The notes beneath the pieces were generated by a model. That model did not search any database, was not told the origin of the DNA, and saw nothing but the letters and a program-made list of their open reading frames with translations. This document shows, one piece after another, positions 46,854 to 58,830 of a stretch of DNA of 64,000 bases. Origin of the DNA: Zygaena filipendulae (taxonomy: Eukaryota > Arthropoda > Insecta > Lepidoptera > Zygaenidae); contig OU015649.1 in assembly GCA_907165275.2 (NCBI GenBank), positions 6,850,001 through 6,914,000 of the forward strand, in the 5' to 3' direction. Position numbers and translations under genes: made by a program. Position 1 is the first letter of the stretch. Every line of letters begins with the position of its first letter.

Positions 46854-47924
46854 ATTCACACTATATTATTTAATCTCAATTGTTTATGCAGCCTACTAAC
46901 TGCTTTATTAGGTAAAAATATATCGAAGACGGAAGTACCAAGAAAGAGTGTTCAACAGTCGTTGATTTCATAGCGCGCATTGTATCTCAATGGGGAACTT
47001 GCATAAAATTTATATTTTGGAATTGGGTCAATATTTCAAAAGTAGGGCCCGGAAAAAGAATAATTTATTTAAAAGAATAATAATTTTGGAATATTGAACG
47101 ATTTATTAAAAAATATCAATATTTTCTTAAATATTTAACTTTCAATTTTGTGGACTGGAATGTTGCAACGATACACCATTCACAGTATGGAGGGTAGAGT
47201 TATGGAAAACCATCTAATGCCTGCACAACGCCTCAACGCAACCACAGGCGATTCCCTTTAATTCGTGCCCAAAAACCGACAATTCACGGGTCGCAGGCGA
47301 TCATAGACGATGATCGGCGAGTTCAGCGGAGTATGCCCTCTACACTATCGTGCTCGCATACACGTTGTCAGGAGTACAAGAAAGGACAGGAATTCCGGCG
47401 GGAACTCCGAAACTATCACGGCCCACGGGTGAAAAAGCGAGAAACAGCTTGTTAATTAATAAAAAAAATCATAATTTTTCGTTGAACCACTCTAACAAAA
47501 TGGAACTGTGTACTGCACAAATAGTTGCAGCAGCAATACACTTTACGTCTGTCTGCACGCTTGCCGTTCGACTGACCAATGCAGACGATCGTGTAGACGC
47601 TTGCACGATGATTGTGCCGATTATAGACGATCACGATCAACGATCATCGGCGATAATGTAGTGCAGGCATCAGGTTGTGAACACTGCAGCGAGCTAACCA
47701 CAAATGGGGAAGAAAACGCAAAAATTTTAAGTAGAGGCGCTGTGTGTTTGTTACCTGTCAAAACACTTTTAAAACAACTGAATACTGCCTTTTTTTAAAT
47801 TCTTAGCTTTAATTTAGCTTTGTTGAGTCTTTAAATTAGTTTCGTGATGTATTTGTATGTTCAAGACGTGGTCTCACGATAGGGTTGCCATCCGTACTAT
47901 ATAGTATCGTACTATATTTCAGTC

Positions 47925-48799
47925 AATAGGGTACTTGCATGAAATTTATTATAAGAAATTGTGTCAATATTTCAAAAATAGAAAAAAAAAAATTTTTCAA
48001 TAGTTTCCAAAATATTCAACTTTTAATTTTGTGAAACGGAACGTTGCAACGAAACACCAATCACAGTCAAGCTTAACACATGACGTCACTTTTATTTTTT
48101 TAGGCAACATTTACCTCTTACAGGGAAGGCAAAAGAAACTAAGTGCATACAGTCAACGCATATTTCCTATTTTCTGAAGTTTTTTACTTTAAAATGCATC
48201 GGTAAGATGCATTTCGATTCATTACTGGAACTTTTGAAAGTAACTCGACACAGTTCAACCTTCTTCTTCTTTAACAATGGCGTCTATAATTATAATTTTC
48301 CAATGACAATGTTTCTTAATAATAACAATCTCTTCATCTACTTCTTCAATTATGGCGAAACGCCAATGACAATGTTAGATTGTTCCCCAAGTTAAAACAT
48401 GGCTCTCTTGAAAGTCAGTTTCCTGCTCAGAGTCCAAAATAGATGCTGAAAAGTGACTGAAATAACGAAAAACGTGACACGCGTGCTTTCGATACGGCTT
48501 TCACTCGTCAACAACCCAGTTCAACCTTAATTTCGCTTTGAGATATTGAAGTTATCTATCTGTCAGTGTCACATGACCCTGTCAATACGACAGTGACATT
48601 TCTATCACAGATTAACAAGGCGTAATTTTGAACTAGTGACGTCATGCCGCGTTTCGACGGTAAAGTCTAAAGTAGGAACTTTGAAACGCTCTATTTAATT
48701 AATTCATGCATATATATTTTTTCTTTTTCTTGCTTTGTTTTAGTAGGCCATATATCTTTAAAATAGACTGAAAAAAAAAATTCATGCAAGTACCCTATT
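47925..48799 (-). mobile_element. MITE family A, longer copy
   Basis: Inverted relative to 35716. Termini 'aatagggtacttgcatgaa' (47925) and 'ttcatgcaagtaccctatt' (48799). TGACGTCA at 48081-48088 and 48637-48644. About 300 bp in the middle (roughly 48240-48530) is absent from the 35716 copy. Confidence 0.8.
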
Positions 48800-49239
48800 G
48801 TATAATAAATATATTATAGAAAAATAATATAGTACGAAAAATACTATATTTTAATGCCTAATTCAACTGTTGCGCTTTTTTATATTAACAGCTGTGACTG
48901 GTCTGGAAAGCACCCGCAGCGCAGCACGGGGAATTTTAAGAACGAAACGCATACCCGGCAACAAAACGCCAACTGTGCTAGCTAGCAATAATTTGTGGAT
49001 GAATGCTGCCCGATACATAAGGAATACAAAACATTTTTGTACTATTTTTTTTCCCTGCATTTCCCAAAAATACTATATTTTTGCACGGTTTTTCGGAAAA
49101 ATACTGTATTTTTTCTTAAAAAAGGAGGCAACCTTATCTCACAATCAGTTTCTTTAAAATGTTTTCTACATAACCCTTCTTTTTCAATATAAAAAATACC
49201 TTGATTTATTTATCACTTTTCCTTAATGTTAAATCAATT

Positions 49240-49331
49240 GGTAACTGGTAGAGAATGCCGCAAGGCATTAAGTTCGCCATTTGTACACACTGTGCAATAA
49301 AGAATAAATAAATAAATAAATAAAATAAATT
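49240..49331 (+). mobile_element. Non-LTR retrotransposon 3' end with (AATA)n tail
   Basis: 'gaatgccgcaaggcattaag', 'ttcgccatttgtacac' and 'gtgcaataaag', followed by (aata)n, is a typical tail of lepidopteran LINE copies. Heavily 5' truncated. Confidence 0.5.
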
Positions 49332-50464
49332 GGTGTATCTACACCTATTTCCTCACAACCAAAAGCTACAACAGCGTCCCATAATTTATTTAATATAGTG
49401 ATAACAAAAATATATTCAGTTTCTATGTTGACATAGAAACTCAGTATACCAGTCATAGATTGACAGATCTTGTGTAACAAACATTTGATTTTGGCGCCCT
49501 CTAGGTTGGAACTAGACTTATATCTAACACCCCGTTCCCACTTGTCGGGTGTCGGGTCCAAATTTTAATCGGATGCTCCAGTGGCAGAAAATTTTATATA
49601 GAGCTATTCACACTTGTCGGAAACAGAGTTTGTATCGTCACCGACAAGAAATCTCGTCTGTTTTGCGAGCCCTCTACGCCCGAAAAAAAATTGGGGCACT
49701 CGCCGTTCATCGGGAGGTTGTCGTGTTACTATACAATTCCCACCGAGCGTCATATTAGCGGTTCAACTATGAAGAGTTGCTGCCAAAAGTTCCGGTAAAG
49801 CATCAAAATGCATCTCACCAATGCATTTCGATGTAAATAACTTCAGAAGAAGAAAAATACTAATGAGTTAGCTGTATAGACTTAGATTCCTTTGCCTTCT
49901 CATCGGGGTAAATTAAAAAAAAAACTAGTTTCTGCCCAGGGCTGCCAGATCCTATATTTGGATACAAAATATGTATAATCGGACGATTCATTGTATCCAC
50001 GAACATTCCGTATAATACAATACAAAAGAAAATATGCATGAAATGGAACGGAAATCACCTTCTCTTTTTTATCTATGTCAGCAGATGCTCGCCGCATTAA
50101 TCACAGTTTGACCGAGGGGCGTCGCGTCGCCAACTTGAAAGATTAACGAGAGATTAGAATACATTCAATACTTTTTTTCGAAGTGGTCCGCTTATCTTAA
50201 TGACATTTGTGACCGCTTGAGTTTTGTTCGATAGATTCAATACTCAGAAGAATAACTAAAGCATATTCTTCTGAGATTCAATATGATCAACAACATGACA
50301 TTTTGCCCATAACGCGCGTCCCAAAAACGCATTACCAAACGTTCTAAATGCCAAAATATTAGAAATCATTATTTGCCAGAGGAAACGTTGCTAATGTATT
50401 CTTTTAGAGTGAAACTTCTTTGATAACGAGGGAAAGACAATTTTTGTGGCGCGGTGTTATGGTT

Positions 50465-50945
50465 ATCTATACTTATATTATAAAAAGCAAAATTTTGTGA
50501 GTTTGTGACGTTGTCGGTTGTAGGGGGTAATTTCTGGATCTACTGAACCGATTTTGAAAATTCTTTCACTTATAGGAAGCTACAGTGATCCAAAGAGATA
50601 AAGGGTACTTTTTACTTCGGAGCCCCCGCGGAAACTCCGGAGTTAGTGAGTTTGTGAGTTTGTAGGGGGTAATCTCTGGATCTACTGAACTGATTTTAAA
50701 AATTCTTTCACCTTGAAAAAGCTGCAGTGATCCTAAGTGACATAGGGTACTTTTATCCCGGGATTTCCGCAAGAACTCCGGAGACTGTGAGGTTATAATC
50801 TCTGGATCTACTCAACCGATTTTAAAAATTCTTTTACTTATAAGAAGCTAAAATGATCCTGAGTGACATAGGGTACTTTTTATCTCGGAATTCCCGCGGG
50901 AACTCCGAAATTACCGCGGGTGAATCCGCGGGCGCGGGGGTCAGG
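50465..50945 (+). mobile_element. LEP1-like array with three internal units
   Basis: One start ('atacttatattataaaaagc') is followed by three units of 'ctggatctactgaaccgatt', 'aattctttcac', 'gaagct.cagtgatcc.aagtg' and 'gggtactttttatc', at about 50520-50640, 50670-50780 and 50805-50945. Only the last has the full GC-rich end. Confidence 0.7.
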
Positions 50946-51063
50946 TCAGTGAATAAGGGCCCTGTGGAGTTTTTCTTTCTCAAAGCTGTCATATTGTTAG
51001 TTCGTGTGATAGTTCGATTTAAATGGGGAACAAAATCGACTTTTTTATAATGAAAATCTGCAT

Positions 51064-53021
51064 GCTTGTAGCTCAGACGAAATAAAAACTCAAGACGGAG
51101 CGCTGTCAACAACAAAGTGATTAGTGAAGCCGGTTTCGTAAACATGTGGGCATTTAGTGAGTGTTGCCGTGCAGTGAAAACTTATACCCAAAATTGTTAA
51201 GTTCTAGAAAGATGAATGGATAAGTAAATACATAGATAAGTTAGTATTTTTTTAAGTTGTATACCTCGGTTGTATATTCGAGAACCTTAAAAATATAGGT
51301 TTCGAAGTTATGATAAAACATGGAAAATAAAAATTAACGCCTATTTACACTTACATTAATTTTATGAATATTAAAAATTTTTACAAAATAATTAAAACCG
51401 ACTTCCAAAAAACACAAAACTAAAAAGCTAAAAATAACAAAATACCGATTTAATCCAACAGACAATAATACACGTAATACCTACTACTAAGGTTTGTAAT
51501 GTATCTAAGTTACAATAGCCTGAAGTTAACTACTCATCATCTTTTACAAAATATTGCTCTTCTCGATGCAGGGACGTTAATTTTTGAGGAGTTCTCCTGG
51601 TACATCACACTCAGTTCCACTTTGCCATATACGTTGTGAGTTGTGAGGAGCATAAATTGTTTAGGAACCATTTAAAGTTAACGAATCGGAACTCGTGAAA
51701 TACCTATTATTGAGTAGTTCCGATAATCATCTGTGGTCTTCATCATCAGTTCCACTTCTTCAAATTTTGCTTTCCGAAAGCAAATGAACGATTTACTATA
51801 CTCAAATCGGTATAGGTGTGCTTATTATTTTTGAAGAGTTCCCTCGATTTCTCCAAGATCACATCATCAGATCCCGATTTGGTGGTAATGGGACCTAATT
51901 GAAAGTAAACCCTTTCAAACAAAAAAAGAATTTTCGAAATTGGTCCAACCGTCTTCGAGTAATGGGTGAACCTACATAAAAAAAAAACATACATACAATC
52001 GAATGCATAACCTCCTGCTTTTTGGAAGTCGGTTAAAAAGTTAAAATCGAAATAGGTAAATGAACGTGTTACATTACGTTCCAGGTCACATTAACTTACC
52101 CAAAAAAACGGGGACTATTGTGACGCTCACTAGTAGCAACACTTATGAAAGTTGTGGAGTTGTGGACAGAGACATGACACGTTGTGGAGGTTTTGTTTTG
52201 TGTTCCAAGTTGTCATAAATTCATAAAATTGATATTTTATTAAAAATGTGGTTCTATCCTGCTTTTTAATTTTCGAAGATTGGTTTTTACACCCTCTCAC
52301 TACAAAATTCGGCATATTTCTTAAAAAAAATAGAAATTATTACAGCGTGACACTCCGCGCGTCGTGCGTTCCGTGGGTTTGGGCGCAGTTGTTTGGTTAA
52401 AATTTCTCTCGTTTGAGTTGCAACCAAGCCACAGAACGATCGAGTTGTTTTTATAACCTCAAAATATTTGAAATTTCAGGCGCCATTTGTTTTCTCTCAA
52501 CTCACATTGCAAATAAGACTGTTTTACATCCAATTATAAACTTTTTATGACTACGACACCTCCCCTTTGTTCGTAAGAACTCCGACTGATTTCTTTTTCG
52601 ACGAATCCGGTTTTTGGCGAAAACTTTGACACTTCTTAAACAATACATAGCTGTCAGAGTGAAAATTAACCTGCTTCGGAGGTGGTTGTTTGGTTGCTGC
52701 ACTCTGAGCCACGGAACGGGTGAAACTACGCTCTGACAGTTGTCAGAGTAAAATTTCACCAAGCCACAGAACGGGTTCAGAGCGCGCTCGAGCGCGTTCG
52801 AGTGCATTCGTGCGAAGTCACGGAACGCACACCTTGACTGACAAGGTAAGGCGTAGTTTCGTTATATGTGTGTGCGTGTAACTGTGCATGACGCATGTAG
52901 AATAGAAAAGAATAGAATAATTTTTTATTGCGCAACAGACACGCCGAGGCGTAGTTTTACGGCTTCACTTCTTTGTTCACAGCGCTCCGTCTTGAGTTTT
53001 TATTTCGTCTGAGGCTTGTAG
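51064..53021. mobile_element. 1.94-kb inverted-repeat element with 8-bp target duplication
   Basis: The element proper is 51072-53013. About 35 bp of terminal inverted repeat (starting CTCAGACGAAATAAAAACTC) match exactly, then the match continues with gaps to 'gaagccg'. GCTTGTAG is duplicated flush with both ends (51064-51071 and 53014-53021). No transposase frame was found, so it is non-autonomous. Eight-bp duplications fit hAT- or P-like enzymes. The right half has repeated 'cca(c/t)gga.cg' or 'cacagaacg' motifs. Confidence 0.85.
51396..52034 (-). mobile_element. AACCGACTTCC-terminal element nested in the 1.94-kb element
   Basis: AACCGACTTCCAAAAA at the left and 'tttggaagtcggtt' at the right. 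The interior matches 12963-13552 in reverse with a single, not duplicated, 'tctgatgatgt' unit. Confidence 0.75.
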
Positions 53022-54639
53022 TAATAAAACTGAGATTATTTTAACAATTTATGAAAATAAAAATCAAATAATATTTTAAATAATTATGAACACAAACTTT
53101 TTAAAAGTCTCAGTCGACTGAAATACAAAATTATCCTGATCTATAAATTCTAACCTGATTATAAATAGGCGCTGTTTCTTGTGAAGTATAACCTTTCCAA
53201 TGTAAAAAGGATTTCCAAATCGGTTTACAAATAAAGGAGTTCTAAAGTAAAAAAAAAAAAACACAGGGATGTGACATTGTATATTAAAAATCGATTTTTA
53301 ACCCTTTTACCTCCAAACGTTTTTGTAGCCTAAATTTACCCCTAGCACCACACGCTTTAGGCATGATTTTTCCTATTGTTGGGAATGCTTAATATCGATA
53401 AATAATTAAATCTTAATTTTAAAAGTCAGTGCAGTGTTTTGTTCGTGTATACCGCTAATCGAGAATATTCTGAAATGTTTGAAAATTATCTGGAATATTC
53501 CGAAACGTTATAAAACCGTTTTGAAATTTCATTTAGAAATTGCCGTTTGAAAAATGGGGTTTCACCAACGAATAATGAATCAGTAAAATAGTACAGTTTG
53601 TTGAATCCATCTAGTAAATGTTTGATTAAATGAATCTACTTAACTGTTACAAAAACACTATGACAGAACGAATGCCATCATAGATGTAATATTATGGAGA
53701 TGGAGATAGTATTCATTGGTAGTTCGCGTTGGTCCGGGCAAAAAAAAACTAAACTTAATGTCGAGGGGTTGCAGATGAAAAATCAGTAATAATCGATTGA
53801 ACGAGTATAAATCGATTATTCATAAAAATAAAATCATTTATTTTCGTGGACGGAGAATAGAATGGACAGGCTATTCGCGTATAGGGTAAGAGAAAGTGAT
53901 ATTCTTCCTATGCACACATGTAAACTACCAGTATTACCACTAAATAAATTATTTCCAATTTCCAGGGAGTTCTAGCCTGTTTGGTGATGAAAAAGCTATG
54001 GAAAGTAAAATGTAGTTTTATAGAGTAGATAGGTTATCATCGATTCGTGAAGGTGTCAAGGGGATTTATAATTTAAGCGGAGCAAGTGAAATGAAAACTA
54101 TGTAGGTGCAAATAACGTTTTATTGGAACTTAAGTTCCTTAGCGCACGGTACGGATAAGGCAAACCAGCTCAATATTTCTCGTCATGGCATCATAAAAGT
54201 TGTGCGCTTGGTTTATGGTTTTTGAAACGATTATTATTGCTTGCTTATTGGTTCGCGCCAGCTGCTCTCATTAGTTTTTCAACAGAAACTGCTTGGGAAA
54301 TGCTTGAAACGAATCCTTGAATAGCCATTTGGTTTCCAATTTACACGACCAGTGCTTGCTATCCAGTTAATAAGATTAACCGATTTAAAAGGACATCTGA
54401 AAAAGAAAAAAAATATAGAATACAAACTGTATTAACATGAAAAATTAAAAAATAATATGACGTGGATAATGTAGTCATCAGGCCCAATATTCTAAAATTT
54501 CCAAATCAAATTGGATATAAAATTGTTTATTTCATACACTACTCATACAGTCAAGAGCATGCAAGCTTTTCAGCTTAGACTCACTTTGCACCAGTCTTAC
54601 ACACGAAGGGTACAGTACACGCTATTCTCTTGACGGTCA

Positions 54640-55285
54640 AATAGGGTACTTACGTGAATTTTTTTTTTAGTCTATTTTAAAGATATATGGCCTACTTAAA
54701 CAAAACAAGAAAAAGAAAAAAAATATATGCATAAATTAATTAAATAGAGCGTTTCAAAGTTCCTACTTTAGACCTTACCGCCGAAACGCGGAATGACGTC
54801 ACTTGTTCAAAATTACGCCTTATTAATCTGTGATAGAAATGTCACTGTCGTATTGGCAGCGTCATGTGACACTGACAGACAGATAAATTCAATATCCAAA
54901 AGCGAAATTAAAGTTCAACTGTGTCGATTTACTTCCAAAAGTTATTTATTTATTTATTTTAGTTCCAGTAAAAAATCGAAATGCATCTAACCGATGCATT
55001 TTAAAGTAAAAAACTTCAAAAAATGGAAAATATGCGTTGACTGTATGCACTTTGTTTCTTTTGCCTTCTCTGAAAGAGGTAAATGTTTCCTAAAAAAATA
55101 TAAGTGACGTCATGTGTCAAGCTTGGCTGTGATTGGGGTTTCGTTGCAACGTTCCGTTTCAGAAAATTAAAAGTTGAATATTTTGGAAACTATTGAAAAT
55201 TTTTTAGTAAATCTTTCACGATAACGCTATATTTTTGAAATATTGACACAATTTCTTATTATAAATTTCATGTAAGTAGCCTATT
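54640..55285 (+). mobile_element. MITE family A copy
   Basis: Termini 'aatagggtacttacgtgaat' and 'atttcatgtaagtagcctat'. TGACGTCA at 54794-54801 and 55105-55112. Closely follows the 35716 copy, with a short 'tttatttattta' insertion near 54945. Confidence 0.8.
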
Positions 55286-55934
55286 GAACTTATTCAATTC
55301 GACACCGAAGTTTTAAAATACAGCGCCTGAGAGATAGTTGACTAGAATCTTTCAGTATTTTGTCCCAGGTTGATAAGAAAAAGAAATGATGGAAACGATT
55401 GGCACTTGGCACGATACTTGGTCGAAATAATTTTGTTACACCTCATAGGTACCTACTAATATTATGAAAAATTGGGAAATTAATCTGGGTAAGCTAGCAA
55501 CCTTTGTTGTAGTATAACCCGACTTAATACGGAAAGCATGATAACGACTCTAGTTAATTTGTGGTAACGACATAGTCGCCATTATGGAATAAGGACTACG
55601 TAATTTGGCAAGATTATACATTAAAATAAGAAAGCAAATTAATGTTGATTTTTTTGTTATATTTATACGATTTATACCACAAAGCTGTTATTATGAACAT
55701 ATTTGCTATTTCGCACAAACAAAACACATTTACATGAAAGTAAATCATTACATACCGATGAAATGTTACATTCTCCGTTTTCCTAGCATTACGGCTCTTA
55801 CAGCCTAAAATACAACATAACACTATGTCCACAACAAAAATAAACACTTTAAACACGATATGAAAGTCTATTTAGCTTTCAATAATTGAAAAAAACAACG
55901 TTTTTTATCCAAATAAACAAAGAACAATGTAGAT

Positions 55935-55962
55935 GTCTGCCTACAATTAATTGTAGGCAGAC
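55935..55962. repeat. Perfect 28-bp palindrome
   Basis: 'gtctgcctacaatt' followed directly by its complement, no spacer. No clear flanking duplication. Confidence 0.85.
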
Positions 55963-56285
55963 AAAAATAAACGATACGCAAGAAAGAGACCAAAAACAAT
56001 TGTTTCGTCCAGCTCGCACCTACGTATTTACCATTCGCACTTTCTCACTCTTGTAATTATTATTATTTTAGCAGCTCGTCCATTCTATTCTCCGTCCACG
56101 TTTATTTTATTAAAATTGATTTTTCTTTTTAGATTTTAATCGATTATTTTAATAATCGATTATTTTTTCACATCCCTCAGTGAATCTGCCTGAGCCCTGA
56201 GCCCTGAACTGACAAAAATAAAACTCGAAAGAAATCTCATTTTCATCAGAAAAACTGATTTGATATAAATTAGTTGAAAACCAAG

Positions 56286-56408
56286 ATGAATAAACTAACG
56301 CGTTTGTCCCCTTCTATCATAAAATCAACATCGAAAAGATTTAATCCAGTCGCCAGCCATAGTATCAGTACCGATAAAATAGAGGACGTCTGTACCCACA
56401 CTGGTCAG
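56286..56408 (+). CDS. NDUFS6: NDUFS6 exon 1
   Basis: 41 codons: presequence and DKIEDVCTHTGQ. Donor GTAGGT. Confidence 0.94.
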
Positions 56409-56852
56409 GTAGGTATTGATTCTAGCCTGTTATTGCCTAGAAACTTATATTATGTAACACAGTGTATTTTGTTAAAATTTTTGTATTTCTTATAGAATTC
56501 TGTTATTTTATTAGGCTTTTCTGTTTATCCTTTTTAGAAGTGGGACTCTGATGACTACAGACTTGTCAGATTTACAAATGCGCCCAAACAAGTTAATCCG
56601 AACTGGGCTATCAATTTGATTTCTGCAATACCTCCAAGGGAAGTCACTGAAAGGGTAGTATGGTGTGATGGTGGTAGTGGTCCTGAAGGGCATCCTCGTG
56701 TTTACATTAACTTGGTATATTTTACTTTTTTCTCGACTTACATTTTTATATTTTTTATGACATTCATAATACTAATTTTGTTTCAGGATAAACCAGGTGC
56801 TCACTCATGTGGTTATTGTGGTCTCCGCTTTATTAAAAAAGATTGTCATTGA
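56286..56852 (+). CDS. NDUFS6: NADH dehydrogenase (ubiquinone) Fe-S protein 6, mitochondrial (complex I 13-kDa-A subunit)
   Basis: Three exons (56286-56408, 56538-56714, 56787-56852), all joined in phase 0, give 121 aa, the usual length. It is an accessory zinc-binding subunit of the peripheral arm of respiratory complex I. The N-terminus (MNKLTRLSPSIIKSTSKRF) is basic and Ser/Thr-rich, as expected of a mitochondrial presequence. The middle matches the family (DDYRLVRFTNAPKQVNPNWA). The zinc site is formed by WCDGG, GHPRVYINL and HSCGYCGLRF (Cys, His, CxxC). The in-frame sequence before the ATG has no other ATG, so 56286 is the start. Drosophila name ND-13A. It lies tail to tail with the next gene. 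Confidence 0.96.
56538..56714 (+). CDS. NDUFS6: NDUFS6 exon 2
   Basis: 59 codons, KWDSDDYRLV to GHPRVYINL. Acceptor 'tttttag', donor GTATAT. Confidence 0.95.
56787..56852 (+). CDS. NDUFS6: NDUFS6 exon 3
   Basis: DKPGAHSCGYCGLRFIKKDC, His, then TGA. Carries the CxxC zinc ligands. Acceptor 'tttcag'. Confidence 0.96.
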   Translation, partial: DKPGAHSCGYCGLRFIKKDCH

Positions 56853-57031
56853 TTAATGATTTTATTGCCTAAACAAAACAATTCTCTACTTATGGATCCA
56901 ACTCTATTTTATTGAAAGCAAATTTTTAGTGGAAAATTTAAAATCGTAATTACAAAGATAAATAAAAAATAATGTAAATTAATCTAGTCTGTTTGAGCAT
57001 TAGAAACTAGTAATTAAAAGGAGGTCCTAAC

Positions 57032-57048
57032 TTTATTTATGAAATAAA
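57032..57048. terminator. Back-to-back poly(A) signals between NDUFS6 and the bublin-like gene
   Basis: AATAAA for the plus strand (57043-57048) and its complement TTTATT for the minus strand (57032-57037) lie 5 nt apart in the 458-bp gap between two convergent genes. Another plus-strand AATAAA is at 56961-56966. Confidence 0.4.
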
Positions 57049-57310
57049 ATGTATTAGAATGGTATTCACTTGTTTTATCTATTTTTGTAACTGGTCAATC
57101 ACAGGTTAAACTCGACTGGAATCAATAATATATGGATGAACACTAAAAAAATAGTTTTAATAGTAATAATATTTGTAGTAGTTCTACAGAAATTAACATA
57201 AATATCTAGGTATGTAAGTAGATGGTATGGTAAAATAAATTAGTGATAAATAACAAATTAAAAGATATTACTCATAATAAAGAGTTATTGTGTTGTATAC
57301 AACCAACCAT

Positions 57311-57474
57311 CTATTTGCTGTTGGATTCTGAACCACTGTTTCTCAACTCTTGTCTCATGTCAATATTTGATTGCAATAATTCTTTTAATTTTTCTTGTAT
57401 ATCATCATTCTTTTGCTCCAAGAAGTCTAGAGCTGTGTTCAATTCGTCAAGTTTGGAGTCTAACGAATCATATT
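57311..57474 (-). CDS. Bublin-like exon 2
   Basis: The coiled-coil segment and C-terminal SGSESNSK tail, with TAG stop. Confidence 0.87.
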
Positions 57475-57688
57475 CTGAAAAAGAAGAAATTAAAATTTCG
57501 ACCTTAAGTTAGCCCTGCTACGTAGTTAAGTAGTAGGCACAAATTGACTAGATTTATGCAGTAACTAAATACTTAAACAGAGCTTCACCTTCCCGAATAT
57601 TTATTTCTCCATTAGCATCTGTAGAATCTGCAACACCGTTAGTCACTTTTCCATTACCATTGCTTTTATGATCATTCTGTCCAGCCAT
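57311..57688 (-). CDS. Bublin-like small coiled-coil protein (UPF0184 / BBLN family)
   Basis: Two exons (57688-57589 and 57474-57311) give 87 aa. A polar N-terminus (MAGQNDHKSNGNGKVTNG) is followed by a coiled coil of regular heptads from EYDSLDSKLDELNTALDFLE through QKNDDIQEKLKELLQSN to MRQEL. The pattern EY..ld..LD.LN..LD.LE.KND.....L.ELL.SN matches vertebrate C9orf16/BBLN, a UPF0184 member linked to intermediate-filament organisation in worm intestine. The role in insects is unknown to me. The 115-nt intron has donor GTGAAG and acceptor 'ttttcag'. Stop TAG at 57311-57313. It converges on NDUFS6. The identification rests on the coiled-coil pattern, size and exon junction. Confidence 0.85.
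57589..57688 (-). CDS. Bublin-like exon 1
   Basis: 33 codons plus one base: the polar Asn/Gly-rich N-terminus to INIRE. Start ATG at 57688. Confidence 0.82.
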
Positions 57689-58830
57689 AGTGAAAATTAG
57701 TTGTTTAACAAATTAACAAGACGCATAAAGCAATGTAGGCCGGTAACTTGATTCAGATTAAACCACAAATTAACTAAACTTATAAACCACAAATTTCCCA
57801 AGTACCTACTAACAAATAACAATTCGAGTCAGACTTGGTATTCGGTAGGTAGAGGAGAGGAAGTGGACACAAAAATAATGACAAATTGACTAGGTAGGTA
57901 CGTAGTGGAATTGATACTTGATAGTAGGCACAAACTATTTAGAGATACTACAGTAGGTAGGTACCAGAGAGAAGGTAATCACTATAGTCAACTAATGTCT
58001 ACTACTAGCACAGAGCCTAGTTAGATAAAATGATGAATTAATATAATCGGTTTTTGTAATCGATATTTTTATCAACAAAAGTTGATTTAAAAAATCTGAT
58101 AAATTTTTCGTTTATATAAGTACTAGCTGTTCCCCGCGGTTTCGTCCCGCAGTAATTTCAGAGTTCTCGTAGGAATTCTGGGGTAAAATGAACACTGCGT
58201 TTTCTTTATCCCTGTCAACGTGTATGCAAAATTTCATGAAGATTGGTTGAGCCGTTAAGGCGTTAAAGTTTAACAAACAAAAACTCACTTTTATAATATT
58301 ATAGTAAGCATTCGACTATAATAGTGATTTCTTTTTTAATTTAAATTTCCAAAAAGATGTTTTGTATTTATGTATTTTAGTTTCAAAAGGAGGTTGTAAC
58401 TATCTTGGTGAATGTATTGTTTGATTTGTTTTGTTTAATTGTATAGCAATAGATAACTGTTTTCCTGAATAAATAAATAAACAATAGAAAAAAATGATTT
58501 CTCCATTAAAATCAATTATTTACTCCAAAGGAAATCGAAATTTCCATAATCGATTATTATTAAGATGAAAATAATCGATATGATTCTCTCTATGTCACAT
58601 CGCTATGACTGCCAGTCTAAGTAGAAGAATGAACAAACTGAGTGGAAGCGCGGGAAACGTTAAAACTTCGCGGACGTGTTTTCCTGAGCTCTTTTAATTT
58701 TTACCAATTTTCTCCCATAAATAGTGATCAGTTGATTGGTTTGTTCTCCCTTATCTTGTATTTATAGTGTACTTATTATTTATTTGTGCCCCAGTATCTC
58801 TGGTGAGTCAAATTTAGCTAATTTCTTCGC
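57689..58830. other. Intergenic region between the bublin-like gene and the LINE
   Basis: Should hold the bublin-like promoter. It includes the short motif pair at 57762-57984, a LEP1-like copy at 58123-58310, AT-rich sequence with ATCGAT-type motifs, and from about 58640 the probable 5' untranslated part of the LINE. Confidence 0.6.
58123..58310 (-). mobile_element. LEP1-like repeat
   Basis: 'actagctgttccccgcggtt' to 'cacttttataatattatagt', with 'tgtatgcaaaatttcatgaa' in the body. One of the better preserved copies in the window. Confidence 0.7.

Larger units (their letters stand above)
46854..56285. other. Intergenic region between Kap3 and NDUFS6
   Basis: About 9.4 kb with no supportable host exon. 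It holds a LEP1-like end at 47360-47455, a long MITE A copy, a LINE 3' end, a LEP1-like array, a 1.94-kb inverted-repeat element with a second element inside, another MITE A copy and a short perfect palindrome. 53030-54630 and 55300-56270 are AT-rich and show nothing I can name. Confidence 0.65.

Noticed and set aside
53940..54015. Short exon-like frame after 'tttccag' ending in TAG
   Set aside because: About 20 codons with no partner exon and no similarity.
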